A stretch of DNA of 64,000 nt from Haploplasma axanthum (GCF_900660745.1 NZ_LR215048.1:806001-870000); one strand, 5' to 3'; counted from the first letter of the stretch, positions 34,484 through 45,676 are shown. Numbers and translations: made by a program. The notes: generated by a model from the letters alone, not told the origin.

Positions 34484-35578
34484 GTGAAGTCATTTTTAAA
34501 ACAACTACTAGAAGGAGCATTAATTGGATTAGTAATTGGAGTAATGTTTCTATTACTTGGTTATAATATTGCCAAAGGAATTGATAGCCTTTTATGGTAT
34601 GAGTGGATTATTTTAGTTATTGTTCTATATATTGTCTACCAATTGGCGATTATTTTTCATGAATTAGGACATTTAATTTTTGGTAAATTAACAGGATATA
34701 AGTTTTTAAGTTATCGATATCGTTCTTTTTTGATAATGAGAAATGAAAAAAACAAATTAGTTTTAAAAAGGTTTACTGTCCATGGAACATTGGGACAATG
34801 CTTAATGATACCTCCAAAGAAAAAGCCATTACCAATTTTTTGGTATAACGTTGGTGGAGTTACAATGAATCTTTTATTTGCAATAGTCAGTATTATTGTT
34901 TTTAAGTTTGTTGGGAATAATGATTTAATTAAAATCTCCTTAACCATAGTCATTACTATTAATTTATTTTTAGCTGTTTTTAATTGGGTTGGTATTAAAG
35001 GTTTAACTAATGATGGTAATAATTATCGTGAAGCTAAGAAATATCCTGATTCAAGAAATGCACTATTTTACATATTAGATATTAATGCAAGATTATCTAA
35101 TAATGAGCGTATAACAACTATGTTACTTGATGTTCCATTTGATGAATTAGATCTTACAAAACCGCTACAAATTAATTATGCATTTAGTATTGTAATTAAA
35201 AACATATATTTACAGAATTTCGAACTTGCCAAAACTCAGATTGATGAAATACTAAAAACATATAATGAACCGGGCTCAATCCTTATTTTACTTATAAAAC
35301 CATATAAATATTTATTGATGTTAATTGATGAACAAGAACAAGCGATTGATAAGAAAGATAAAGATGTCATTAAAATCTTGGATGCTATGAAGTATGAACC
35401 ATCATTTGTTTTAATTAAGTGGTATGAAGAATTAATTCGAAATAATCAAAATAATGATGAACTTTCCAAGCAATTCTTGAAAGTATGTGAAAATAGTCCT
35501 ACACAAGGTGAAGTTTTTGATTTAATTGAGTTTAAAGAAGTGATATATCAAATATATTTAGATAAAAAGACATTATAA
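34484..35578 (+). CDS. M50-like intramembrane zinc metalloprotease
   Basis: A 364-residue membrane protein with the zinc motif HELGH (in IIFHELGHLIFGKLTGYKF, about residues 60-78) inside a hydrophobic helix. A second conserved region, FNWVGIKGLTNDGNNY, may supply the third ligand in its NDG, as in site-2-protease relatives. The C-terminal 150 residues are helical and TPR-like. The start is GTG 34484, because the ribosome site TGGAGGAATTA precedes it and the nearby ATG at 34482 reads into an immediate stop. It ends the glycosyltransferase-ABC operon. Confidence 0.72.
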   Translation: MKSFLKQLLEGALIGLVIGVMFLLLGYNIAKGIDSLLWYEWIILVIVLYIVYQLAIIFHELGHLIFGKLTGYKFLSYRYRSFLIMRNEKNKLVLKRFTVHGTLGQCLMIPPKKKPLPIFWYNVGGVTMNLLFAIVSIIVFKFVGNNDLIKISLTIVITINLFLAVFNWVGIKGLTNDGNNYREAKKYPDSRNALFYILDINARLSNNERITTMLLDVPFDELDLTKPLQINYAFSIVIKNIYLQNFELAKTQIDEILKTYNEPGSILILLIKPYKYLLMLIDEQEQAIDKKDKDVIKILDAMKYEPSFVLIKWYEELIRNNQNNDELSKQFLKVCENSPTQGEVFDLIEFKEVIYQIYLDKKTL

Positions 35579-35602
35579 ATCCTCAAATTAGAGGATTTTT
35601 TA
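35579..35602 (+). terminator. Intrinsic terminator after the M50-like gene
   Basis: ATCCTC/GAGGAT arms with a six-base loop and a T run. Confidence 0.8.
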
Positions 35603-35647
35603 ATTTTAAAACATTTTTATATTATAATAATATTGCGAGATGATGAA

Positions 35648-36665
35648 ATGAATAGATTAAAGAAAATAGGTTTAACAATATTATTACTTATAATAGTGCT
35701 GTTGTTAACTAGAAAAGAAAATCAAAATAAAACTTTAATAACAACCGATTTTATTCAACCTTGGAAGATTCTTGATTGGAATGATGAAGATTTTGATAAT
35801 CATTTTTTGAAATTAGAAAGTGTAAAAATAAAAGAAGTTATTATTCAATGGACAATTGAATCAGATGGTGATGAGTTTAAATATCGGTTATATCCTTCTA
35901 AATATGAGACAAAGGATAAGTATGATAGTATTCTTGAAAAGTTGTTAAAAAGTGCTAAGAAGAATAATGTTGGTATTTATATTGGATTAAATAATGATTT
36001 GCTATGGTGGAATAATTATCAAAATAATGAAGATTATTTAAAATTTCAAATGGAAGTTGCTAAAAATCAAGTTGATGAAATAGAGAATTTATATAGAGAA
36101 GAATACTTTAATACTATTTTAGGTTATTACTTACCTTTTGAAATATATACTAATGCAAGTGGGTTTAGTCATAATTGGGCAAATATGTTTAATATTTTAA
36201 TTGAACATTTAAATTTAAAAACATTTAGTATACCGTTATTATTTTCTCCGTTTTTAAGTGACTATGCGGGAAGCACTAATCAAAATATTAAAGATACTTT
36301 TGATATTTTATTTAAAGAATCAAAGTTTCGTGATTTTGATTTAATAATACCAATGGATTCTTATGGTAATGTCTTACCAAATGATTTGAATAATGAAAAT
36401 AGAGCTTTTAATTATTTAGAGAGTATAAGAAAATCAATAGAAGAAAATTCTAAAATAGGTATGGCTGTAAATATTGAAATATTTAGTGAAGTTAATGGTG
36501 AATTTAATTGCTGATTTTGAAAGAATAAAACAACAATTAAATCTAGCATATTCGTTTAATGATAAAAAGATTATAGCTTTCTCATTTTCACATCATATTA
36601 TTTTTGATGGAAATGACGAACTGTTTAAAGAATATATAAAATATTTAGAAAGAATAAGAGAATAA
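35648..36665 (+). pseudogene. DUF4434 (glycoside hydrolase-like) gene with a frameshift near the 3' end
   Basis: The first 288 residues (to 36514) have a membrane-spanning N-terminus (LTILLLIIVLLL) and a TIM-barrel-like domain of DUF4434 type (YIGLNNDLLWW, FDLIIPMDSYG, GMAVNIEIF). At about 36500-36512 the frame stops, and the expected C-terminus continues in another frame: ADFERIKQQLNLAYSFND, then KKIIAFSFSHHIIFDGN, ending at 36665. One extra base around GAATTTAATTGCTG explains this. It is either a recent pseudogene or a sequence error. ATG 35648 is the only start not blocked by an early stop; TATAAT lies upstream. Confidence 0.78.
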
Positions 36666-36669
36666 AAAT

Positions 36670-36936
36670 ATGAAAATAGAAAATCAGGAAAAATTTACAG
36701 ATGAGCAACAAAAAGAAATTAAAGAAATGATTCAAAAGTTTTATTTAAGATCAATATTAGCTTTATCAGGAATGATTGTTTTTGTTATCCTTCTTGTAAT
36801 ATCTTCATTTATCGAAATTGAACAAATAATTATGATTGTTACAGAGATAGCTTTAGGTATTACGATTTTAGTATCACTTATAATGGCAGTGATTGTATTC
36901 TTAAGATTAAAAAAATATGTAAAAAATATAAAATAA
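36670..36936 (+). CDS. Small two-TM membrane protein
   Basis: An 88-residue protein with two hydrophobic helices (about residues 27-48 and 53-77) preceded by a charged helical stretch (EKFTDEQQKEIKEMIQKF) and followed by a basic tail. It begins four bases after the frameshifted DUF4434 gene. Function unknown. Confidence 0.68.
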   Translation: MKIENQEKFTDEQQKEIKEMIQKFYLRSILALSGMIVFVILLVISSFIEIEQIIMIVTEIALGITILVSLIMAVIVFLRLKKYVKNIK

Positions 36937-36992
36937 ACTATTTTCCTAGTAAAAAAATATGATAAAATAAAAAAGTATTTTTTAGATACTAG

Positions 36993-38264
<1,272 letters not shown>

Positions 38265-38269
38265 TTAAA

Positions 38270-39559
38270 ATGATTAAACGATATCAAAGTGACGAGTTTG
38301 AAAAACTTTGGAGTGATCAAAATCGCTATGATAATTTTTTAAAAGTTGAACTTGCTGCTGCTAAAGCATGGATGTTATTAGGGTTATATGATTCTAAAAC
38401 CTATCTAAAAATTAGTGAAGCAACATTTAAACTAGAAGATATTTATGAGTTAGAAAAAGAAACGAAACATGATGTTGTAGCATTTACACGAACTGTTGGA
38501 AATACGATTGGTGATGAAAAGAAATGGATACACTACGGACTAACATCAACAGATGTTGTTGATAGTGCTAATGCTCTTATTTTAAGAGAAGTAAATAGTC
38601 ATATAAATAATCGAATAAATGATTTAATTGAAACATTAAAAGAAAAAGCAATTAGATACAAGGACATACCTTGTATAGGTAGAACTCATGGAATTCATGC
38701 AGAAGTTACTTCTTTTGGATTAAAGTTTTTATTATGGTATGAAGATTTAAAACGAATTCAAAAAGTATTTTTAGATGCAAAAGATAATATTGAAGTAATA
38801 AAGATAAGTGGAGCAGTCGGAAATTATGCTGCGAATACACCAAAACTTGAAGAAGAAATATCAAAAATATTAAATATAAAAAGTGCAAATATCTCAACAC
38901 AAGTCTTGCAAAGAGATAGACATGCATTATACATTAGTTCTATAGCACTGTTAGGTTCAGAGTTAGAAAAAATTTCAACAGAAATTAGACATCTATCGAG
39001 AACTGAAGTTGGAGAAGTTAGTGAATCGTTTGCTAAAGGTCAAAAAGGATCTAGCGCAATGCCACATAAAAAAAATCCAATAGCAAGCGAAAATATTTCG
39101 GGATTATCAAGAGTTTTAAGAGGTTATGTTACTACATCTTTTGAAGATATAAATTTATGGCATGAAAGAGATATATCTCATTCTTCTGTTGAAAGAATTA
39201 TATTAGCTGATGCTACATCTTTAATAGATTATATGTTAAATAGGATTAATAATGTGTTAAAAAACCTTGATGTTAATGTGGAGAAAATAAGTTCTAATAT
39301 TGAATTAACAAAAGGTGTTGTTTTTAGTCAACATGTTTTGAGTTTATTAATTCAAAAAGGAATGATAAGAGAAACTGCATATGATCTAATTCAAAAATTA
39401 GCATATGATACTATTGAAAATAATAAAGAATTTAAACTAATAATAATTGATAATAAAGAGATTATGTCTTATGTAACTATTGAAGAAATAGAAACGGTTT
39501 TCAGTTATAAGTATTTATTAAGAAATGTTGATTCAATATATTCAAAAGTTTTAAACTAA
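38270..39559 (+). CDS. purB: Adenylosuccinate lyase
   Basis: A 429-residue fumarase/aspartase-superfamily lyase that releases fumarate from adenylosuccinate, and from SAICAR in de novo purine synthesis. The signature loop is SSAMPHKKNPIASENISG (about residues 262-280). Other conserved parts are HYGLTSTDVVD and GRTHGIHAEVTSFG with the catalytic-region His. It follows purA directly and its ribosome site (TGAGGA) lies in the purA end. A terminator closes the operon. Confidence 0.96.
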   Translation: MIKRYQSDEFEKLWSDQNRYDNFLKVELAAAKAWMLLGLYDSKTYLKISEATFKLEDIYELEKETKHDVVAFTRTVGNTIGDEKKWIHYGLTSTDVVDSANALILREVNSHINNRINDLIETLKEKAIRYKDIPCIGRTHGIHAEVTSFGLKFLLWYEDLKRIQKVFLDAKDNIEVIKISGAVGNYAANTPKLEEEISKILNIKSANISTQVLQRDRHALYISSIALLGSELEKISTEIRHLSRTEVGEVSESFAKGQKGSSAMPHKKNPIASENISGLSRVLRGYVTTSFEDINLWHERDISHSSVERIILADATSLIDYMLNRINNVLKNLDVNVEKISSNIELTKGVVFSQHVLSLLIQKGMIRETAYDLIQKLAYDTIENNKEFKLIIIDNKEIMSYVTIEEIETVFSYKYLLRNVDSIYSKVLN

Positions 39560-39581
39560 ATTATTTGAATTATAACAGTTA

Positions 39582-39608
39582 AAGGGACAAAAATTGTCTC
39601 TTTTTTTA
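39582..39608 (+). terminator. Intrinsic terminator of purA-purB
   Basis: AGGGACA/TGTCTCT arms with a five-base loop followed by seven T. Confidence 0.85.
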
Positions 39609-39697
39609 TTTGGAAAGTATCTTCGATTAACTTTTTAATGATAAAATAATGTTATACTTATTATAAAGAAAAAATTTAGTATTAATAGGGGGTTATT

Positions 39698-40294
39698 ATG
39701 TTCAAATTTGATTTTGATGATATAAAATGGCTAAATAAGCCTTTAGAAATTGAAAAGATTAATGATAATAGTATTAGAATTAAGACAACTCCAGGCACTG
39801 ATTTATGGCAAAAAACATACTATGGATTTATGAGAGATAATGCACATATATTATATGTTTCAACAAGTGAAAAGTTTTTTACATTTAATGTGAAAGTTGA
39901 ATTTAATAGTAGTGAATTATTTGATCAAACTGGAGTAGTAATATATCAAGATAGTAATAATTGGTTTAAATCAGGAATTGAGTATCATAATAACGCAGAG
40001 GCATGGTTAGGTAGCGTTGTTACAAATAATGGATATTCTGATTGGGCAACAACGAATATTGGGGCATTTATTAAGAGTATGTGGTATAGACTAAGTAGAA
40101 GAGAAAATGATTTTCTTTTAGAAAACTCATATGATGGAATAAATTATCAGCAAATGAGAATTTTTCATTTGTTTAAGGCGGATGATGCAATTAATATTGG
40201 ACTTATTGCATGCTCTCCAACAAATGGATCATTTGATGCAACATTTTCTAACATAAAAGTTACAAATTGTATTTGGAAATTAGAAAATGAATAA
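39698..40294 (+). CDS. DUF1349 (beta-sandwich) protein
   Basis: A 198-residue soluble protein matching the DUF1349/YesU-like group of concanavalin-type beta-sandwiches: KTTPGTDLWQKTYYGF, FNVKVEFNSSELFDQTGV, WFKSGIEYHNN and the closing IGLIACSPTNGSFDATFSN. Relatives are thought to bind or act on carbohydrates, without proof here. There is no signal peptide. It overlaps the following transporter gene by eight bases, which suggests they handle a related substrate. Confidence 0.85.
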   Translation: MFKFDFDDIKWLNKPLEIEKINDNSIRIKTTPGTDLWQKTYYGFMRDNAHILYVSTSEKFFTFNVKVEFNSSELFDQTGVVIYQDSNNWFKSGIEYHNNAEAWLGSVVTNNGYSDWATTNIGAFIKSMWYRLSRRENDFLLENSYDGINYQQMRIFHLFKADDAINIGLIACSPTNGSFDATFSNIKVTNCIWKLENE

Positions 40295-41486
40295 AAAGTT
40301 AAACTATAACAGTACCTTAATAGCAAGTTTTATAGGTTATATTGTTCAAGCAATCGTCAATAACTTTCTACCATTATTGTTTATTATTATCCAAGATACA
40401 TATCATGTTACTTTAGCAAATATAACACTTTTAGTAACTGTTAATTTTGGTGTACAATTAATAACAGATTTAGTTTCTGTTTCATTTATTGATAGAATAG
40501 GTTACAAAATGTCGGTTATTTTAGCACATGCACTTGCTGGTATTGGACTTGTTTTATTAGCATTTTTACCAGAATATTTTAGTAACCCATTTATTGGTTT
40601 TTTAATACCAGTAGTAATATATGCAATTGGTGGTGGATTACTAGAAGTTCTAATTAGTCCAATCGTTGAGGCATTACCAACATCTAATAAAGAAAAAGCA
40701 ATGAGTCTTCTACATTCATTTTATTGTTTTGGACATGTAATTGTTGTTTTAATTACAACGATATTTTTCTTAATTTTTGGTACAAAAAACTGGCAAATAT
40801 TAGCACTAATCTTTGCATTAATTCCAATTTCAAATATGTTTTATTTTATGAAAGCTCCAATTAGAAAACTTAATGAAGATCATAGTAAAGAATTAAAAGT
40901 TAAAGATTTAATAAAGAAAAAAATATTTTGGTTATTTGTTTTATTAATGATAACATCAGGAGCAAGCGAACAATCAGTAAGTCAATGGGCATCTAAATTT
41001 GTTCAAGATGAACTAGGACTTAATAAGATTTATGGTGACTTACTTGGGCCGATGTTATTTGCAACTATGATGGGAATATCAAGGTTTTTTTATGGTAAAT
41101 ATGGTGAAAAAGTAAAATTAGAAAGATTCATGTATATAAGTGCATTTCTAGCAGTTATATCTTACTTGATGATTAGTATTATTCCCTCACCGATTATTGG
41201 ATTAATAGGATTTAGTATCTGCGGATTATCGGTTGGAATAATGTGGCCAGGAACATTTAGTATTGCATCAAAGGAGATACTTGGTGCTGGAACATCAATG
41301 TTTGCTTTACTTGCACTTGCTGGTGATTTAGGTGCATCACTTGGCCCAACTGTTGTTGGTATGGTAGCTAGCACGCTAAATGATAATTTGAAGTTAGGAA
41401 TATTAGCAGCAATTATTTTTCCAATAGGAGTAATAGTCTTATTAGTTGGTAAAAATAGAATTATTAAAAAGCTTGAAACTGTATAA
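40287..41486 (+). CDS. Major facilitator superfamily transporter
   Basis: A 399-residue polytopic protein with about 12 hydrophobic segments. The inter-helix 2/3 motif appears as FIDRIGYKMS, and the C-terminal half contains SEQSVSQWASKFVQDELG, a pattern seen in fucose/sugar-type MFS carriers. Glycine-rich ALAGDLGASLGPTVVGMVAS near the end is typical. Co-translation with the DUF1349 gene favours a sugar or sugar-derivative cargo; this is inference. Confidence 0.83.
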   Translation: MNKKLNYNSTLIASFIGYIVQAIVNNFLPLLFIIIQDTYHVTLANITLLVTVNFGVQLITDLVSVSFIDRIGYKMSVILAHALAGIGLVLLAFLPEYFSNPFIGFLIPVVIYAIGGGLLEVLISPIVEALPTSNKEKAMSLLHSFYCFGHVIVVLITTIFFLIFGTKNWQILALIFALIPISNMFYFMKAPIRKLNEDHSKELKVKDLIKKKIFWLFVLLMITSGASEQSVSQWASKFVQDELGLNKIYGDLLGPMLFATMMGISRFFYGKYGEKVKLERFMYISAFLAVISYLMISIIPSPIIGLIGFSICGLSVGIMWPGTFSIASKEILGAGTSMFALLALAGDLGASLGPTVVGMVASTLNDNLKLGILAAIIFPIGVIVLLVGKNRIIKKLETV

Positions 41487-41542
41487 CTTTTATATATTTA
41501 AAAGTTAATATTGATACAGTAGATTTTGAAATACATATTTGT

Positions 41543-41548
41543 TATAAT
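41543..41548 (+). promoter_or_regulatory. -10 element for the 831-residue gene
   Basis: TATAAT here overlaps the earliest possible TTG start (41548), so translation must begin downstream, at ATG 41578. Confidence 0.6.
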
Positions 41549-41577
41549 TGAAAAAACAAAAAAAGGAAAATGATGAG

Positions 41578-44073
41578 ATGAAACTAATAGGGGATATAGC
41601 AAGGAAAATAGGAAGTGTCTTTAAAAAGATTTTTTTAAGTTTATGGAATTTAATATTAATTATTTGGACAGGAATAAAAAAAGTATCAAAATCAATTTAT
41701 AGTTTTATTAAGAAAATATCAATTTTTCTATGGGATAATCTTTTAAAATATCCTTTTATATTTTTGAAAAAAATAACATCACTAATATATAAAGGATTAT
41801 CGTATATTTTTAAAAAACTAGAAATCTTACTTGCACCAGTTGGAAGACTTCTACTTAATATTTTAAAGTTTATTTGGAATGTTTTGAAAATAATTGGAAG
41901 ATTTTTCAGATTAATCTTTAGATATATTTGGAAAGGTGTAAAATGGTTAATTACTACTATTGCAAGAGGAATTAACATTGTTTTAGACAAAGTTGTTGAG
42001 TTTTTTGTTTGGCTTTATAAAATATTAAAAAAGTGCTTTATTGCAGTTGTAAACTTTTTTAAATATGGATTTAGATCATTTCCTGATGGTGGATACCGTT
42101 TTTCAATGAATGGTTTAATAAATCTAATGTTAGTATTTCACTTTATACTATATGTAATACCAAGATTTATAATTATTACAATACCATACGAAGCTTATCT
42201 TGTAATAATAAAGGTTTTAAACCCAGTTATAACATTTATTTATAATTGTTTAAAAACACTTGGAAAAGCTATCAAAAGTATATTAGTATTCTTATATGAA
42301 AAAACACTTAATTTTTTATATGTAATTGTTGAACAAATCTATCTTATTGCTCCATATTATTATGTTCTTTTACTATCACCGATTGTTATTCCTATATTTA
42401 TATTATTAGCAAGTGTTGCACTTATATATAGTTTATTTGTAAGTATTTTATTATTCTTCAAATCAGTATTAAACTTTAATCATAATGAATATAATGAAAT
42501 TTTAGATGTTAAAAATCAATATTATCCAAGTATTAATATTCATAAATTATCAAACAATTATTATAAGAATTTAAAATATGATTATATAAGTTCAACTAAA
42601 ATAAAGAATAGTTGGATTATAGTAAATCTAATAGTTTGGCAATTGATTTATAAATATCTTGTTATAGTAATATATAGTATAGTCTTATTACCGATAACAC
42701 TAATTATGTTTATTTTTTATAAGATTAAGTATAATCTTATTAAGAATGATCTTAATAAATATGTTGAAAAAAGGATTAAAACAAATGAAATAAATGGTTT
42801 AATTAAAAATAAAAAGTATACTTTTTTTGGTAAAAAACTAGAAATCAAAGTAAGCAATAGTACATATGATGATGAGCTTGATTTGTTTATTTTAAATAAT
42901 GAAAAAACTAATATTGATATTGTTTATAATAATGAGATTATATTGAATAAAGAGATTAAGTACAATACTAATGAAAATTATGAATTATATAATATGTTTA
43001 ATGAAATAAAGAATAGATTAAAAGATATTAAGAATTATGAATTTATGCTACCAAGCATTTCAAATGATAATATTCAAATTTCTTATGAAACAACAAGAAG
43101 AGATGATTTAATCAAAGATTTTCTTTATACACTTAGACCAAATGGTGATGTTGCAAGAATAAAAGTATTTTTAAAGTCTAAAAATAATACTTTGGAACGT
43201 GAAATTTTTGTAGACACCATTATTAACAGCAGACTTATAAGTGAAGAAGTATTAAATAAAAAATTGATTAACATTAAAAAGGGTGAAAGTTTTTTAAAGT
43301 TTTTAGATAAACGATTAGAATATATTTTTATTGAAAATGAAAATATAAATAAAGATGGGAAAATAAAAAAACTTGATGATGGATTAATAACAGTTTCATT
43401 TTATATTAAAGACTTACCAGTTAGGGTATATAATGTTGAGGTGTTTGTTTTAACAAATGAAAAAGATTTTAATTATTACTTAAGTCAGTTAGAAATACCG
43501 AAATTTGATTATGAAAACCAAAAAATGATTCTTAATTTTGAAATAACCAATAGAGATAATAGTAAAAGAAATGTTTCATGGTTTATAAATGGTAATGAAG
43601 TATATCCTGATGATTCATTTGATTTACACCATAGATATTATGGTGTACAAAAAAGATATACTGCAACTGCAGTATTTAGCTTCAATAATAAATTAGTAAC
43701 AAAACATTTTGAATTTAGTAATCCAACAAACAAAAAAGAAATCCATTATAAATATGCATTATCAGAAATTATTAAATCAATTGACTATTTAGAAACAGAT
43801 GAAGAGATTAAGTTTCAAACAATTAGTAAATCAATGAGATATTATAAAAAATCACATAAGAAAAATAATAATTATTTATACTTACCTGTATTTGGTGAGA
43901 GTTATGTGTTTGTAATTAAATGGAAATCACTTAATCCAGATATAATTAATTCAAGTGGAAAGATCTATAAAGTTACTAATGATAAAGTTTTCTTTGAAGT
44001 TGTTATGTATAGAAATATATTTAATAATAAGAAGTTTGTTATTGAGTATAAAAGAGAAAAAAATAATGCATAG
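41578..44073 (+). CDS. 831-residue membrane protein with a long cationic amphipathic N-terminus, unknown function
   Basis: I do not recognise this protein. Residues about 1-165 are an almost unbroken series of Lys/Arg- and Trp/Phe/Ile-rich amphipathic helices (IWTGIKKVSKSIYSFIKKIS; LKFIWNVLKIIGRFFRLIFR). About five true transmembrane helices follow at 178-205, 215-240, 255-275, 280-325 and 365-392. The C-terminal 440 residues are soluble and beta-rich, including an Ig-like segment with RNVSWFINGNEV. ATG 41578 is preferred because the longer TTG start lies in the promoter -10. The last part is duplicated in degraded form at 47350-47500. Confidence 0.7.
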   Translation: MKLIGDIARKIGSVFKKIFLSLWNLILIIWTGIKKVSKSIYSFIKKISIFLWDNLLKYPFIFLKKITSLIYKGLSYIFKKLEILLAPVGRLLLNILKFIWNVLKIIGRFFRLIFRYIWKGVKWLITTIARGINIVLDKVVEFFVWLYKILKKCFIAVVNFFKYGFRSFPDGGYRFSMNGLINLMLVFHFILYVIPRFIIITIPYEAYLVIIKVLNPVITFIYNCLKTLGKAIKSILVFLYEKTLNFLYVIVEQIYLIAPYYYVLLLSPIVIPIFILLASVALIYSLFVSILLFFKSVLNFNHNEYNEILDVKNQYYPSINIHKLSNNYYKNLKYDYISSTKIKNSWIIVNLIVWQLIYKYLVIVIYSIVLLPITLIMFIFYKIKYNLIKNDLNKYVEKRIKTNEINGLIKNKKYTFFGKKLEIKVSNSTYDDELDLFILNNEKTNIDIVYNNEIILNKEIKYNTNENYELYNMFNEIKNRLKDIKNYEFMLPSISNDNIQISYETTRRDDLIKDFLYTLRPNGDVARIKVFLKSKNNTLEREIFVDTIINSRLISEEVLNKKLINIKKGESFLKFLDKRLEYIFIENENINKDGKIKKLDDGLITVSFYIKDLPVRVYNVEVFVLTNEKDFNYYLSQLEIPKFDYENQKMILNFEITNRDNSKRNVSWFINGNEVYPDDSFDLHHRYYGVQKRYTATAVFSFNNKLVTKHFEFSNPTNKKEIHYKYALSEIIKSIDYLETDEEIKFQTISKSMRYYKKSHKKNNNYLYLPVFGESYVFVIKWKSLNPDIINSSGKIYKVTNDKVFFEVVMYRNIFNNKKFVIEYKREKNNA

Positions 44074-44716
44074 TTTTAGCAAGGAAAAACAAACAGTAAT
44101 ATTTAAAAATTTTCAAAGTAAAATAAAAAAAGAAAAAAGTTTTGCTGAATCAATTGAAAGCTTAATTGAATTTAGAATTGAAATGTGGAATATGTATGAG
44201 TATGTATTTAATACTTTAAAAGAAGAAGAGTATAAGAAAAAGCCAATCAAACAATTTAAAACAATAGCTTATTATTTATATCACTTAAATAGAATTGAAG
44301 ATATCACATTAAATACTTTAATTAAAGATCAGGAACAAATTTTTTATAAAAATAATTATCAAGAAAGAATTAATTCTAAATTACATACAACCGGCAATGA
44401 ATTAACACTTGATGAAGTAGAAAAGTTTTCTGAAAGATTAAATATTAAAGAACTAATTAAATATGTGAAAGAAGTATTTGAAAACACTAACAACTATATT
44501 AAAATAGTTAATTATTTAGATAGTAGAACATTAATTACAAGCGAGAGAAAAGAAAAACTGCTTGAACTTGGATCTGTATCTAATGATTCTAAAGCTTTTT
44601 GGTTAGTTGATTATTGGTGTAAGAAAGATTATCAAGGAATAATGCTCATGCCATTTTCCAAACATCACTTTATGCATTTATGGAATTCGATTAGTATAAT
44701 AGAAAAATTAAACTAA
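44066..44716 (+). CDS. DinB-like four-helix protein
   Basis: A 216-residue protein resembling the DinB/YfiT superfamily of metal-binding four-helix bundles. Candidate metal ligands are the His in YYLYHLNRIED and those in SKHHFMHLWNSI at the C-terminus. Such proteins are thiol-dependent transferases or hydrolases in characterised cases; the role here is unknown. ATG 44066 is taken as the start, overlapping the upstream stop by eight bases; a longer frame from 43955 only reads through the upstream gene. A degraded paralog is at 47500-47818. Confidence 0.75.
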   Translation: MHSFSKEKQTVIFKNFQSKIKKEKSFAESIESLIEFRIEMWNMYEYVFNTLKEEEYKKKPIKQFKTIAYYLYHLNRIEDITLNTLIKDQEQIFYKNNYQERINSKLHTTGNELTLDEVEKFSERLNIKELIKYVKEVFENTNNYIKIVNYLDSRTLITSERKEKLLELGSVSNDSKAFWLVDYWCKKDYQGIMLMPFSKHHFMHLWNSISIIEKLN

Positions 44717-44807
44717 AACAAGCAAAACTAGCGTTCATGTTTAGAAATAGTTTGTATATAGATTTTAAGAATTGCTAAGAAAATATAAAAACTTTCTTTT
44801 CTAGTAT

Positions 44808-44820
44808 TTTAATGTTATAA
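44808..44820 (+). promoter_or_regulatory. Orphaned promoter at the end of the duplicated block
   Basis: TAATGTTATAAT is an extended -10 with no gene behind it now; a transposase remnant follows. In the second copy the same promoter (ATGTTATAATTT, about 47915-47927) stands before the decayed secreted-protein gene, so this one probably once drove the gene now at 45727. Confidence 0.5.
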
Positions 44821-44847
44821 TCCCGAGTTTGACAGTTAAAAAAGAAT

Positions 44848-44894
44848 AAAAGACCACTTATTAGCATTGTTAAGTCCTCTAAATTGTCTTTTTT
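44848..44894. terminator. Possible terminator or IS end next to the transposase remnant
   Basis: AAAAGAC at 44848-44854 pairs with GTCTTTT at 44886-44892 across a long loop and runs into T residues. It may be a terminator or a decayed terminal inverted repeat. Confidence 0.35.
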
Positions 44895-44899
44895 ATTTT

Positions 44900-45640
44900 A
44901 AAAAAATGTATTGCTATATGTTTGTTTATCCAGACCAAGCTTGAAAACCTTTGCTAAATGATCGAGTAATTTGTTTCCAGCATAAATACTTTCAAATATT
45001 GATTCATTTATAGGTAATACATTCATCTTAATTGATTAATAATTTCATCTGTATTATATTTTGAATCTGATTTCTTTTCTAATAACCTGTAAATCAAAAG
45101 TGATGTAAAGCATATAGCGAAATGTGCAGTAATACGTGTATTTTTTCTATGATAAATAGATCTGGATTTAAAAGTACTTTTAAGAATTCTAAGTGATTCT
45201 TCAATTTCACATCTACCTTCATTAATCTTTAAGATTTCAGAAGCTTCCATATCTTCAATAGAAGTAACTACTGCATATAGACCATCATACTTTATTCATT
45301 TTGTAGCTTGTCTAGGTCAATAAATACTTCAATATCAACAGTCTTTTCAATAAAGCGTTTAGGACTATTAAAAGTGGTTTTATCATAAGTACCTTTATTT
45401 ATCATTTCATATGCACGCGTTAATTGTTTGTCTCTTAAAGTTTTTCATATAAAAAATATTTCTTTTGATAAGTAACAATTAATGTTTGCTTAAAGTCTGT
45501 TTTTTTCTTCTTTTTATATATTAATCCAATATCAATTGGATTATTAATCATCATAACTTTGAAATAAACATCCTTGTTAATATCTCTAATACTTTTTTTA
45601 TTTACAAACTTTAATATTTCATGTTTATTTACAAATTTTA
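44900..45640 (-). pseudogene. Degraded IS1634-type transposase
   Basis: The best-preserved part (45023-45250) reads EGRCEIEESLRILKSTFKSR, then HFAICFTSLLIYRLLEKK, a typical C-terminal block of IS1634/IS4-group transposases. Upstream the same protein continues (YDGLYAVVTSIEDMEASE) but is cut by an in-frame stop near 45295. Downstream the last residues (NESIFESIYAGNKLLDHLAK) lie in another frame. At least one stop and one frameshift show it is dead. No clear ends or target duplication are visible. Confidence 0.75.
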
Positions 45641-45670
45641 ATAGTTCATTGATTTTTAATAATTATTAGG

Positions 45671-45676
45671 TATAAT
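45671..45676 (+). promoter_or_regulatory. -10 element for the secreted protein at 45727
   Basis: TATAAT 50 bases before the ATG; the ribosome site AAAAGGGG lies between. It may have been captured after the IS remnant displaced the original promoter. Confidence 0.5.

Larger units (their letters stand above)
43935..44825 (+). repeat. Duplicated block, copy A
   Basis: From the 3' end of the 831-residue gene through the DinB-like gene to a downstream promoter (TTAATGTTATAATCC), this block recurs in diverged and internally deleted form at 47350-47930. Matching stretches include TATAATTAATT near the start, CATCACTTTATGCATTTATG in the DinB gene and the promoter itself. Confidence 0.8.
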
